Below, in pieces: positions 24,001 through 36,000 of a stretch of 64,000 nucleotides of DNA. The translations under genes were made by a program, and so were the position numbers. How positions within the stretch are numbered: the first letter of the stretch is position 1; each line of letters opens with the position of its first letter. The DNA is from Holothuria scabra. Lineage: Eukaryota > Echinodermata > Holothuroidea > Aspidochirotida > Holothuriidae. The notes under the pieces were generated by a model. The model saw only the letters and a list, made by a program, of their open reading frames with translations. It made no database searches and was not told the DNA's origin. The stretch covers positions 20,409,020 to 20,473,019 of the forward strand of contig CM074189.1 in assembly GCA_037179385.1 (NCBI GenBank), written 5' to 3'.

Positions 24001-27000
24001 GGCAAAACTGGTACAGGCCAGAATACAAACAAATTCAAAATTTCAACTTTCTGGGTAACTTTGCTTGTAGAACTTGAGGCATACTAAAGTGAAGCATTAT
24101 CATGAAGCAAAACTCTCTGACACTCTCTTTTACTTATTGATATTAACTCATTATGCCTCTTTAAGGGGGATAGCTTGATAAAGGAAATGCCTTTTTAAGT
24201 GTGGTAGTTTAATGAAGGAGATGCCACTTTTAGGGTGGTAGCTTGAAAATGGAAATGCCCCTTTTAGGTTGGTAGCTCGATAGAGGAGATGCCTCTTCAA
24301 TGGTGGTAGTTAGGAAAAAAAAGACATGCCTCTTTAAGGGTGGTAGCTTGATAAAGAGGAGGTATAAACAAAAGTGGGAAATATCAGAAAAAAAATTCAA
24401 GGATTTCTAAAAAATTGGAAGTCTAATTTTATTTCACTTGTATCACATTAGTAATTTTGTAATTGTAGTTTTAGACAGTTTGTTGGATCTGCACAGCCCT
24501 CACGATCCCATCCCCAGCCATTCCCCTCTGCATTTAGTTTCAGTGAGAGTAATGTTTCGTCTAGTTTATGTGGAAATGTAACAGTTTTGACTTTTAGTTC
24601 TATTGAGGTAAGCTGAAATTAGCAAATATAATTTTCACACAATTTGTTAACCTATTGTTCAGTTTTCACTAATGTGGAGTTTTGTGAGTGGCATTACATA
24701 GCTCCATATTTCTGTACACACATCTGTCCTTCGGTTAATTCGTGAGCTTATGGTTCATCATCATAGAGCAGACTACTGCTTTCTGTAGGAAATGAACTCA
24801 GATTTGATCAGCATTGTTGAGCTTGTCTCTTGTCGCTGTCATTGGTGCAGGTGTTCTCCATGGTTTTTTTGGTTAGGCACCATGTCAAAACATGCAGTGG
24901 GCTGCAGTTGCCTGATCTAGACTGCAGTTGCCTGCATCATCTAGAATACAGCTGGCTCACCTAGACTACAGCTGCCTCATCTAGGTTGCAACTGCATCAT
25001 CTAGGCTGCAGCTGCCTCATCTAGGCACATCACACATCACAATCACATGATTAATTAAGCCAGTCTGCTATTTTAGTAATGAAAATGGAAACAAAGCATG
25101 ACTGCAGCTGCCTCATCTAGGTTGCAGCTGCCTCATCTTGGCTACGGCTGCCTCAGTCCAGCTTTGTTGCTACACACATCACAATCTCATGATTAGTTAA
25201 GCCAGTCTGCTATTTTAGTAATGTAAATGGAAACAAAGCATGACTGCAGGTGCCTCATCTTGGCTGCAGGTGCCTCATCTTAGGCTGTAGCTGCCTCATC
25301 TAGGCTGCAGCTGCCTCAGTCCTGTTTCCTGTTTTGTTGCTACATACATCACAATCACATGATTAATTAATATGCCAGTCTGCTATTGTAATAATGTAAA
25401 TGGAAACAAAGCATGACTGCAGCTGCCTCATCTTGGCTGCAGCTGCCTTAGTCCTGTTTCCTGTTTTGTTACTTCATACATCACAGTAACATGATTGAGC
25501 CAGTCTGCTAAAATGGAAACAAAGCATGACTGCAGCTGCCTTAGTCCTGTTTCCTGTTTTGTTGTTACATACATCACAGTAACATGATTGAGCCAGTCTG
25601 CTAAACTGGAAACAAAGCCTGACTGTAGCTACTTCAGCTTGGCTATTGTGATATAATGTCATACTTTAATATGGCCCCAAAACAATTGTCCATCATGGCC
25701 AAGTAAATCACAAAGAAAAAAGCCAAGTTACATTTTCTGTCATGGGTTTTAATTGGCTTTAATGCTCATCAAGAGTTACATCACATTTCAATCAATTTTA
25801 ATACAAAATCCCATCCAAATAGTTTTCTAAATGGTACTAATAATTTTCCCACTTTGACAATTTTCTAAGCAATGGGAAGCTGTGTTGGTGACAGATTCAT
25901 TTTGGGTAGCTTTGTGACCAGTAGTCAAGAAGAATTCACTTCAGCTTACAAAAAAAAAAAAATAGGATAGTCATCTTTTAACCTTTACACTTTCCTTCTA
26001 TTACACTTTTAATCTTGCCTTTTGGTAATTAGACCAGGGTAAACAAACAGCACAGTTGCAGGTGTTATTACAAGTGTTATAGCAGGTATTGGGGCTTGGA
26101 GTTTCCATAACAAGGAAGTTTTGGGGGTATTCAATGTGAAATCAATACCTGATACTCTCTTTAGAAACAACCAGAGAAGAATCATTTCACCATAAATGAT
26201 CATCAAATATGAGTTTTATCTTCGTTTTGTGATTACAGGATAGAAACACATTTCACAGATTTGACAAATTCAACTCCAAGTACAATCCTATAGGAGAAAG
26301 TAAACTGAGGGAAATCTTCATCAAGACGGACAATTTTATGGAAGGACGGTACTTTGCAGAACTTATCAAGGTAAGTATATGATTTTCATGTTTAGGTTCT
26401 TGTTTTTAGATACATTTCTCTTACAGGGGCATTTGTAGATTCCCAAGCAAGGGACTTTTAAAGAAGTAACTCTGTGTACAGATCTATGAATGCCTTTGAA
26501 AGTATAGTTTTTTGCCCTTTGATGTCTACAATTTTGAACTTTTCCAATTTTCTTTGAGACAATTCATCACACATTCATCTTTCTATTTAGCTTTTGAGCT
26601 TCTTAAAAATTTGGGAAAAGAAGGAAGAGAAACATTTTTGATCAGAAATATTATCATGACCTTATTTCTGATTGATTTTGTCTAATTTAGGAAGTTGCTG
26701 AAGATTTGGAAGAGAGCAAGTATCAGAATGCAGAGTACCGACTCTCAATCTATGGTCGCAGTCGAGAAGAATGGGATAACCTTGCCAGGTGGGGGGTTCA
26801 TCACAAGGTCTACTCAGACAACATCAGATGGCTTATTCAAGTGCCTCGTCTCTACGACATTTACAGAGCTAACAATCTGGTGTCAAACTTTGGAGAACTT
26901 CTTGATAACTTGTTTTTACCATTATTTGAGGTCACCCAGGACCCCAAATCTCACCCAGAACTTCATCAGTTTTTGAAATATGTGACAGGGTTTGATTCTG

Positions 27001-30000
27001 TGGATGATGAGTCCAAGCCAGAAGGATCAGCATTTACTAAGGAGACCCCGGAGCCATCAGAGTGGTCAAGTAAAGAGAATCCACCTTACTCCTATTATCT
27101 GTTTTACATGTACGCTAACCTGGTGATACTCAACCGATTCCGCAGGTTTGTGAAGGAACAAGAATTTTATTGTTTTATTTGTTTCCTACATAGACCTCCA
27201 TCCAAACAGCAGTTGCAATAGATTGTAAGATACAATGGAAAAAAACTGGGAAAAGGGCCTTGGCTGTACGACTTGAACCAATTGGTCAGAAACTGGGCTG
27301 TAAAACTCATCTAACTTACCACAACCCTGTTCCACAATCCTTGTAATAAGTATTTGGAAAAGGGTGTATGTGGCATGTGAAATTTAGATATTTCCATTCA
27401 GTAAGAGCTAAAAGTGTCTGTGCAACTTGGATGGTCAGACATGTTCCCTAAAAATTTTGTTTTGAAACCCTTTTGCTGCTAAAGGGGACCCATCTCTCCA
27501 TACTGAGCTATATATTACATTCAGCACACACAGAACATACATGCAGGTTTTAGGAATTCAAAGTTTCATGTTTGAATAGAACAGTTTTGCAAATTATTGT
27601 TAGAATTGTGTTCTAAAGAATATTTCTTTTCTTTCTTCTTTATCCAAGTCTTCTTTGTTGTCTATACCACTGTCTAGGTTCTGTATTCAGAGCTGCACTT
27701 GCTGTACACAGATCACTCTGTGAACCCCTTGTTTTTCCTTTGTATCGAGGCCATCATATTTGAATTTGCTGTGGACCCAAGAGGGTGCAAATTTGTAAAA
27801 AAACTCCTGTTCAGCCCAAAACATGATAGCACACCACAGGTTTATACCTTTGATGCCATGGTGCAATGATTTTTCGGGGGAAACCTTGTACACATAGCAA
27901 TGGTGAATCGTGGTTTTGCGGTGGAAAAGTGCAAAGTGAAGGAGTTAGAATGCCCATCTTTGGTTTTGAAAAGGTCTTGAAGTTTAATCATCTTATTAAC
28001 AATGTTATGTAAGACTCCTGTAATCATCTTGAAATGTTTGACTCCAAAGACTCACTTTTGAAGAACATTCCAGCAGTCATGGAAATTTGGAAAAAAATTT
28101 CCAAGGTCTTGAAATTCAGGACAATTTTGTGAAGTCATGGAAATTTGGAAAATAATTTCAAAGAGGTCTTATCTTTTTATGATAGCTTAACTCTTGGCAC
28201 CATGCTGTACTGAAGGTCACAGAGTCGTGGAAAACCTGAAATAGTCAGTTAATTTGAAGAATCATTTTAAGACCTGAAACAGTCTTGGTATGAAGGAAAA
28301 TTTTTTGGAAGTCATGGAAAAATCATGGAAATTTTTACCAAGTAACATTGTTTCATTCTTTCTTGTAAGATGAAAGTTTGTTTTCAGTTGTAATATTGCA
28401 AGTTATTATTGTCTTCAACTTTGTGTAATTTTATGTAAATTGTCAAGAGACAGCTGCCTTATTTGGTCCTGGGAAAGTTTTAAAAGTGATTCCCCCAAAA
28501 CTATAGAAACATCTTTTCAGTGCAATAAGCAAGTTTGGTAATTCATTGCCCCATGGAATTGTGGGGGGCAGTGGGGATACACAAACCAAGCTCAGCACAA
28601 AGTGCACAGCGTTCCTTTCTTTGCATCAGTATACAACACTTGCATACAACTCTCCAAGTGTCTAACCAACTTAAGATAAAATAGTGAAGAGGTCTCAGTC
28701 CTACATTACAGAGTATTAAAATGCAAATTTTTACACCTAAAAAGATTATTTAGACACAATCCACTGCACAAAACCACATTCAAGATCCCTCCTTATGTTA
28801 TGGATGGATAAACAAAGAAATGATTTCAAGAAATTTTCACGTAATTACGTGCTTCATGGAATATGTTTTGTGGTGCGGGATTGGTTTGTTTATCCCAACG
28901 ATTTGGAGGATGTGCACATGTGCATAGCCACTAAAATGAATTATTAACTCGCTTGTTAGTACAAAGTTGCCTTTTTTTTGTTTTTTTTTTGTTTGTTTGG
29001 AAGAAACAAATATTATTGTACTTTAAAACCATTACAGAGAGCGTGGGTTGAACACCTTTGTATTGCGCCCTCACTGTGGAGAAGCTGGACCTATTCATCA
29101 CTTAGTGGTATCTTTCATGCTGGCAGAAAACATCTCTCATGGTCTTATGCTCAGAAAGGTAAGAGGTCTCTATTAGTGGGTTCCAAGTTTTAACTGCAAA
29201 TGTGCTCTATTCTTCATTCTATATACCCCTATCCCATCAGAATAGGTACAATTTATCATTTCACACTCTCACACTCTGTGTTGCAACCTCCTTTTTTTAA
29301 TTACATTTAAATTGAGACTGACAGCTTAGTCAAGTGGTAATAGCAGCCAACTTGCAGTTGGCAGGTCTAGACTTTGACTTCTGGCCGTTTCGTACCAAAG
29401 ACTTAAAATGGAACCTTCTGTTTATTGTGCTTGTTGCTCAGCATAAGCAATGCAAGGGAAACAAGACAGTAAGCCACAACTGGAAAAAAGTTCATGGCCA
29501 GCCCAACTTTAATTAATTGGTTAAAACTGAGCTGTTAAACTTTATGTTACTACTCCATGAAAATTGAAAAAGGTTGTTTTTTCTATTATGGTAACAGGGA
29601 GGTAGCTAGCCAAATTGATTGCCAGGTAATTGTTTGATCTGGGAAAGCACCTCACCCCCCACCCATGGCATGTACTCCATTTTTCAGCCATTACTTTTAT
29701 ATTTTTTACCTCATTTTTCTTTTGGGAGTGAATTTAGGGCTAGTTTTAGGCCTAATTAGGCAGATTTGTGGTTGGCAGCGGTAGATGTGTGTTTGCCTGG
29801 AGTGCTAGGTGGGAATATGTCTTTCATCGAGTAGCTGTTATTTTTTTTTTTTTGTAAAGCTGGAAGCTTTGTAAAGTGTTATGTTTCTGCTCTAGTATCC
29901 TGTTCATGCTTTTACACAAGTCTATTCTGTATTGTTATTTGTGTGAATGAAATCAAATAATTCCATTTCTGTTCCTTTCCCTTCAGTCACCTGTGCTGCA

Positions 30001-33000
30001 GTATCTCTACTACCTATCCCAGATAGGTATTGCTATGTCACCTCTCAGCAACAACTCACTCTTTCTAAACTACCATCGGAACCCTCTACCAGAGTTCCAT
30101 GCCAGAGGTCTTTGTGTCTCATTGTCAACAGATGACCCTCTTCAGTTTCACTTCACCAAAGTGAGTAACAAATTTTATCTTTTGAAGAAATATCAGAGAT
30201 GCTATCAGTAAAGGAAGACTATCTTTATTACTACTACTTGTAATACCTTTATCAAAAATAGGCAGTCATTCTTGCCTAAGACCAACAATGCTGGAAAGCC
30301 ATTTCCAAACTAAAGTACCGGCCATGATAAAGAAATTTGTCATGTGCCAGTAAGATAGGCAGTACTTCTGTTAATTACAAGTTGTGAAGTGTTAAGATAA
30401 CAGTGTGTGGACACAACAATATAATAGATACCAGTGGAAAACAGTAAGTGTTTGGGGAACAGTCTCCCAGCAGACACAGAAAAGTATATCATCCAATAAC
30501 GAATAACCATCGCTAACTCTCATCTGAATGGATTATTTCAGGAAAGCAGTATCCCTATAAGATCCCAATTGAGCTACATCCTAGCAGAAATCACACTGTA
30601 TTTAAAATTGTGCTAAGTATAGAAATAAGCCAGTGAACTATTCTGCAAGTTATAACCAGATAGATCATTTAGTTAGTTTCATAATAGCCCCATGGGTGGT
30701 TATAGTCTAGAAAATTTATGAATTTGATGTGCAGATGTATCTTTGCCATGTTTGTTTAATTTCCTGTATTCTTTACAAAAATTGTGCAACATTTTTGGCT
30801 TGACGTTGTTGCAGTTCGATGTAAATTTTTTTAAAGTGCACCTCATGTCAAAAAAATTCAAAAATATATATTAAACAGCATGAAAAATGAATCTAACTGC
30901 CCAACTACCATCTTTAATACGGCATTCTTTGGCGGACATACAAAATGTTGAAGTTTTTTCACTCAAATTTGACATTGTTTGTATTAACTCAAATAACAAT
31001 CTTTGTATTTCTTCTTCTGAAAGTTATTGCACCTTGTACCAGGGTGCGATAGCACTCTTACTCTTTATGAGGTGATGCAATTAATTAAGCACTCTCTGTG
31101 CAACATGGTATGCAAGCAAACAAGAAGTGATGAAGGTCTTGAAAAAACAAAGCTGGTAGTGTCAGCCATACAAGGGGAAAGTCACAAATTATTGCACAAA
31201 TGGACTAATTTTGTTTTAAGTGAATAAATTTGAACATTTTATATCTCAGCTCAAGAATGTCCTATGAAGATGGTAGTTGGACTGTTAGAATTCCTTTTGT
31301 ATGCTGTTTTAATATATATTTTTGAATTTTTTGACTTGAGGTATACTTTAACTCATTTGAATGTCAAAGTAGCTTAATAGGAGGAAATACTGGGTGCCTT
31401 AAAAATACCTTTATGCCTAGATTTGAATTTAAAGCCAACATTTATGAAGCTCATTAATTCACAACAATGATTGTTTTACATGAAGACCCTATACCACTAC
31501 ATTATTGTACTGTTTAAGGACGTAGAAGACTTTTGTGTGAAATTTGACCTCATGGTCATGTGGTTGCAGCCGAGGTCTTGAGTTTGACACCTAGCTGGGT
31601 CATAACTAAGACTTGAAAAATGGAACATACTGCATCTGTGCTTGGTGCTCAACATTAGCAGTGGAGTGAGGAAAACAAGCCAGTGAACCACAACTGGAAA
31701 AAAGTGGTGGGGTGGTGGCCCTGACTTAGACCAATTGATTAGAAAATGAGTCATAACACCTCATCCAACTTACACACTCCTAAAAATTTGAACAACATCA
31801 AACATTTATGGAGATGCCTGCATCTTTTAGCTGCATGATTCATCTTTCCAGAAAGTGTTCATACTTTTAACTGACAACTTTTAGAAACAATCTTGTGATT
31901 AGGAAGATGGACTTCGTGTTACAAGAAATTTTCTTGTATAAATGGGGTGGGGGTTTCATGTATGAGTGAGGTTTTCATGCTCTCTTAAATCCATTTTTGA
32001 ATAATTTTCACCAGACAGGTTATAAAGGTGGAGTCTTCATTTGTAAGTTTTAATTTTTTCATTTTGCATTTATTTCTACAAATCTGTCATAAAGCTTTAA
32101 GGTATGACATTTCACCATATTCATTGTTCTTATGTTTACCAGGAACCCTTAATGGAAGAGTACAGCATTGCTGCTCAGGTCTGGAAACTTACAACGTGTG
32201 ACATGTGTGAACTAGCTAGAAACAGCGTGGTAATGAGTGGCTTTGAAGAAGAGGTGAGGATAAAAAAAACTCAAATATATTCGTTTACTAAATTTATTCT
32301 TGTACTCAAATATATTCATATATTCAAATATATTCATATACTCAAATATATTCATGTACTCAGATACATTCATATTTCAGATCCAAGTAGAAGAACAGTC
32401 CATATGGACTGAATAAGTTACCCCTGGTTTATAAATCATTAAATCAGGCAGTCAGTCCATCCGTCTCTCCTTTTGCACATTCTTCGTATGCCCGTCCATT
32501 CATTGATATTCATCGATGGATCAATCAGTCGTGTTTTTTTCCCCTACTAACTCATTTACTGCATCTTTGTTTCATTCTGAAATAACAAACCCATTGTCTT
32601 TAAATTCTTTTTTGTCAGTTAGATCTTGCAAACGATGGTTACCATGAGTTACAATTCTTGCCTTAAATGTACATTCTTACCAGACAGTTTTAAATTTAAT
32701 ATTGAACAGGCCTGAAAAATAAACTCATGTAAATCAATTAATATAATAAGGTGAAGAATTTTGTTAAGCTGTAACCTGCAATGGACAATAGTAAAATAAC
32801 AGTCACAAGTTCCAAAAAAAAACAAACTTTCCCATTCCATACAAAAAATATGGAGTTGACAAATTTTGGCTGATGGGTACTGTTTCACAAGGTATTTCTT
32901 GATTGGTTGTTGCCATTGTATTTCGTGAATTGTATTCTTTGTTAGGTTTAGGGATTAGCTTAGGAGTAAGGGCTATCATTAGCCAGTTAGGAAATTTCTT

Positions 33001-36000
33001 GTTTAATAGTGTGCATCGCCTCCTCCCCCCCCCCCCCAAAAAAAAAGCTAATACGGATAAAATGAAGGAGAAACTAGGGAGGAGGGCATGGAAAAGATTT
33101 CATCACAAAAGTTAACATCTTCACTGCCTTCATAGGAATGGTCATCATTTTAATTTTTCTAAGTCCTTGGCATTGCAGAGCAAATTCTGTAAAACTCTGT
33201 GAAAGGGTGACCTTATACTTCTGGATAAAAGTATCACTGGGCATGTATAAACAAATATACGAACGATAGAAGGAACGAACAAGCAAGCAAACCAATGAAA
33301 GGAGGAGCAAATAACATAGCTTCTGAAAATCTGTCATTATCAAATGATTATGAGATGGTTTTACTCTCTGTATTTAACCAGGGGCTTGCTTGAGAAGGAG
33401 AAACAACCCTCTACAGTCTCTTTGAGACAATGTTCGTTTCTGATGGTATCTTGCTTTTTTCTGCCGAATTCTTATCTCAGTGCTTCGATCAACAAGGATT
33501 AGTGATGCATTATTGAAATTCCAATGAAGAGACACATCCCTTAAACCCTACTCACTAACATTTCATTGCCAGGTGTTATGCACAATTTTAAAATTTATAT
33601 TATTCTACGCTATCCAAGACACAACGTATCATTTCATTTGTAGACAGCAGCAATCTTCCTACCAATTAGTTCCAAAAATTAGTTTTGTAATCAAGACAAA
33701 ATTATGTAAATCTGAGGGAAATACAGAGACTTGAACAATGCTTTCATCCAATGGAGAACAGGGCACACTTGAAGCATATATTATAAACGTTTGCTTCCAG
33801 TGGTTCTATAGAAATCCTTATTGTAAGCATGGCCATTGGTGGAAACAAACCTCCAAATCAAAGGATCTACAGACAATGCCTTTGTTTAGGGATTACATGG
33901 GAAAGAATGGAAGAGATTTAGATATTAAAACACCTTACTCATAAGGGATTTAAGAATAGAACAAAGGGACCTGTCAATCAAATAGTGACTCCTCAAAAAA
34001 TATAATCCGTTTCCAGTGCATATTGTCTGAAAAAATTTGTTCCGTGTATCTCCTTCTCTAGCAACACCCTGATTCAGCTAAGAAAAGGTTAAGCTGATAA
34101 AGAAGTATAGGATTATGTTAGGAATGAGACACAGTAGTTTTCAAGACCATAATGCATGATTGGCATTGTTCATAGGCTTTTACAATAATTCTAAACCTAA
34201 ACAAGTATTTGAGTTCTGTTTAACATGACTCAGTAAGTCTACCAAGATATCTGAAACATTTAGAGAAAAAATTGAAAGGGTAAGGCTGTCCGTGAAAAGT
34301 ATGTGGAAGAAATTAATATGATCTTCTTTCAATGGTAATAAACAATAATTAACATTGCTTCTCAATGTCTCTATATTCTGTGGAAGAATTGGTTTATAAT
34401 GGAAATTCAAGGTGTCTGAACAAAAGCTTAGTTATCTCAATGAAATTGTCCCTTTAATTTGGCAGCACTGCAGCTGGAACCATAAAATTGGAATGTACAA
34501 TCCACAAGAATTTCTCTCTCTGTAGAATTGGTGTATAAAGTACAGTAAAAACTGATTAGCACATCCTACTTCTGGCAAAGTATGAACACATTTTTACATC
34601 ACAACCCCAAATTAAAGAAAACAGCATCTTACTGGATTTTGTTCAATGAGCATCTCTCTGCAAACTGCAGTTAATTTAATTCTTAAACGTGTACAACCAG
34701 CTGGTATGCCCGCCTTAGACCAAAAGCTTTAGCAATCATGCCAAAATATTCTTCTAACCACTGTGGACTGGAACACTGGAGAAAGCTCTGCCCTTAAAGA
34801 TCAGCATCATACATTGGTAGAAAGACTTCACAAAATAGAAGGGATTTACAGACCTGCCAACTAGTATGGTTTTGTTGTAATAAATTGTTGACAATATGAC
34901 CTACCTCCATTACAACTTGCAAATGCATGGCTGTATAATGATGGGAATTCATTATACATACCAAAAATAATTCTGTACAATGCATTGTGTGCAATGTAAC
35001 ATATGTAATCCTTGGAAGCATTATAGACTTTTCCTTATGTGATGTAAAGGTATACTGTGATTTGCATACTTAAAAGAAGGGTTTAAGGTCGTAGCAAGTT
35101 TTTATATTTCAACCCTTTACTGTTGTTTGGGTCCTTTTGGACCCATGCGGAGAGCTCGGCTGTCACCCATCTTTACTGTTTCACGTGGAGCTCAAAACTG
35201 CGAGTAGCTACCCGAAAATTCGGCCACAACAACGAGAGAGACAATAGTTCAAGGTCACGGGGTCAATGGCCTACGGAAGCCGATGCAGGGCGGGCTACAT
35301 CCGCTTTTCCGCCCACTCCAGAGGCGGGCAAATATGCCCGGATCGGAGCACAACGGTAAAGGATTAATCTAAAATATCTGCACCAGTCGGCTAAAGGGTT
35401 ACGTGCACACACGCGGAGACGGTGGCATCAGCTTTGCAGTAACCACACTCCACAGGCTTATTTTAACCCTTTACCGTTGTTTGGGTCCTTTTAGACCCAT
35501 GCGGAGAGCTCGGCTGTCACCCATCTTTACTGTTTCACGTGGAGCTTGAAACTGCGAGTAGCTACCCGAAAATTCGGCCACAACAACGAGAGAGACAATA
35601 GTTTAAGGTCACGGGGTCAATGGCCTACGGAAGCCGGTGTGGGGCGGGCTACGTCCGCTTTTCCGCCCACTCCCGAGGCGGGCAAATATGCCCAGATCGG
35701 AGCACAACGGTAAAGGGTTAAAAGGGCTACTTGTTCTAAGCATTTTGGTGAAATTTGCATTGAAATCCGATGTGTGATTCTGAAGATATGAGCAAGTAAA
35801 TTTTTCTCATTTTCAACAAAAAGTGAACTTGAAGCAAGCACATATGACATCATATATCAATATGAGGAAGTGATATAACCTCTGCTGCCCTCAAGCCACT
35901 TTGCAGCACAAATCTAGTAACTTCATTCACTGATATTTTGAAAGATACATGTCAGAATTTAATGGAAATGTCACCACACTGTGCAGATACACTTCTTCTT

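Larger units (their letters stand above)
21010..26238 (+). other. AMPD intron d-e
   Basis: A repeat-dense 5.2-kb intron with SINEs (21283-21436, 22216-22440), a gtcatgg repeat (21815-22105), a diverged dispersed repeat (23820-24180), minisatellites (24157-24360, 24895-25640) and a C13 run at 21238-21250. At 22480-22760, two short motifs (ttgttgaatattcat and aaatgcattctttctagctta) each occur twice. Confidence 0.7.
27146..29037 (+). other. AMPD intron f-g
   Basis: Contains a SINE 3' fragment (27232-27320) and a gtcatgg repeat (28050-28500). The rest is featureless to me. Confidence 0.7.
30161..32142 (+). other. AMPD intron h-i
   Basis: Contains a TTAA-flanked long-TIR element (30831-31351) and a SINE (31550-31773). 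Nothing else recognised. Confidence 0.7.

Noticed and set aside
24895..25640. CRISPR-like regular repeat with spacers
   Set aside because: The spacers are themselves repeated, and this is an animal genome; it is a nested minisatellite.
26695..26976. Overlapping 93-codon frame within AMPD exon f
   Set aside because: Shadow of the true reading frame, which matches AMPD residue by residue.
27146..27221. Open continuation of exon f past the donor
   Set aside because: It does not match AMPD, and the donor joins perfectly in phase to the exon at 29038.
35617..35853. 78-codon minus-strand frame across the MITE
   Set aside because: Lies mostly inside the non-coding TTAA element and appears in similar form in both copies.
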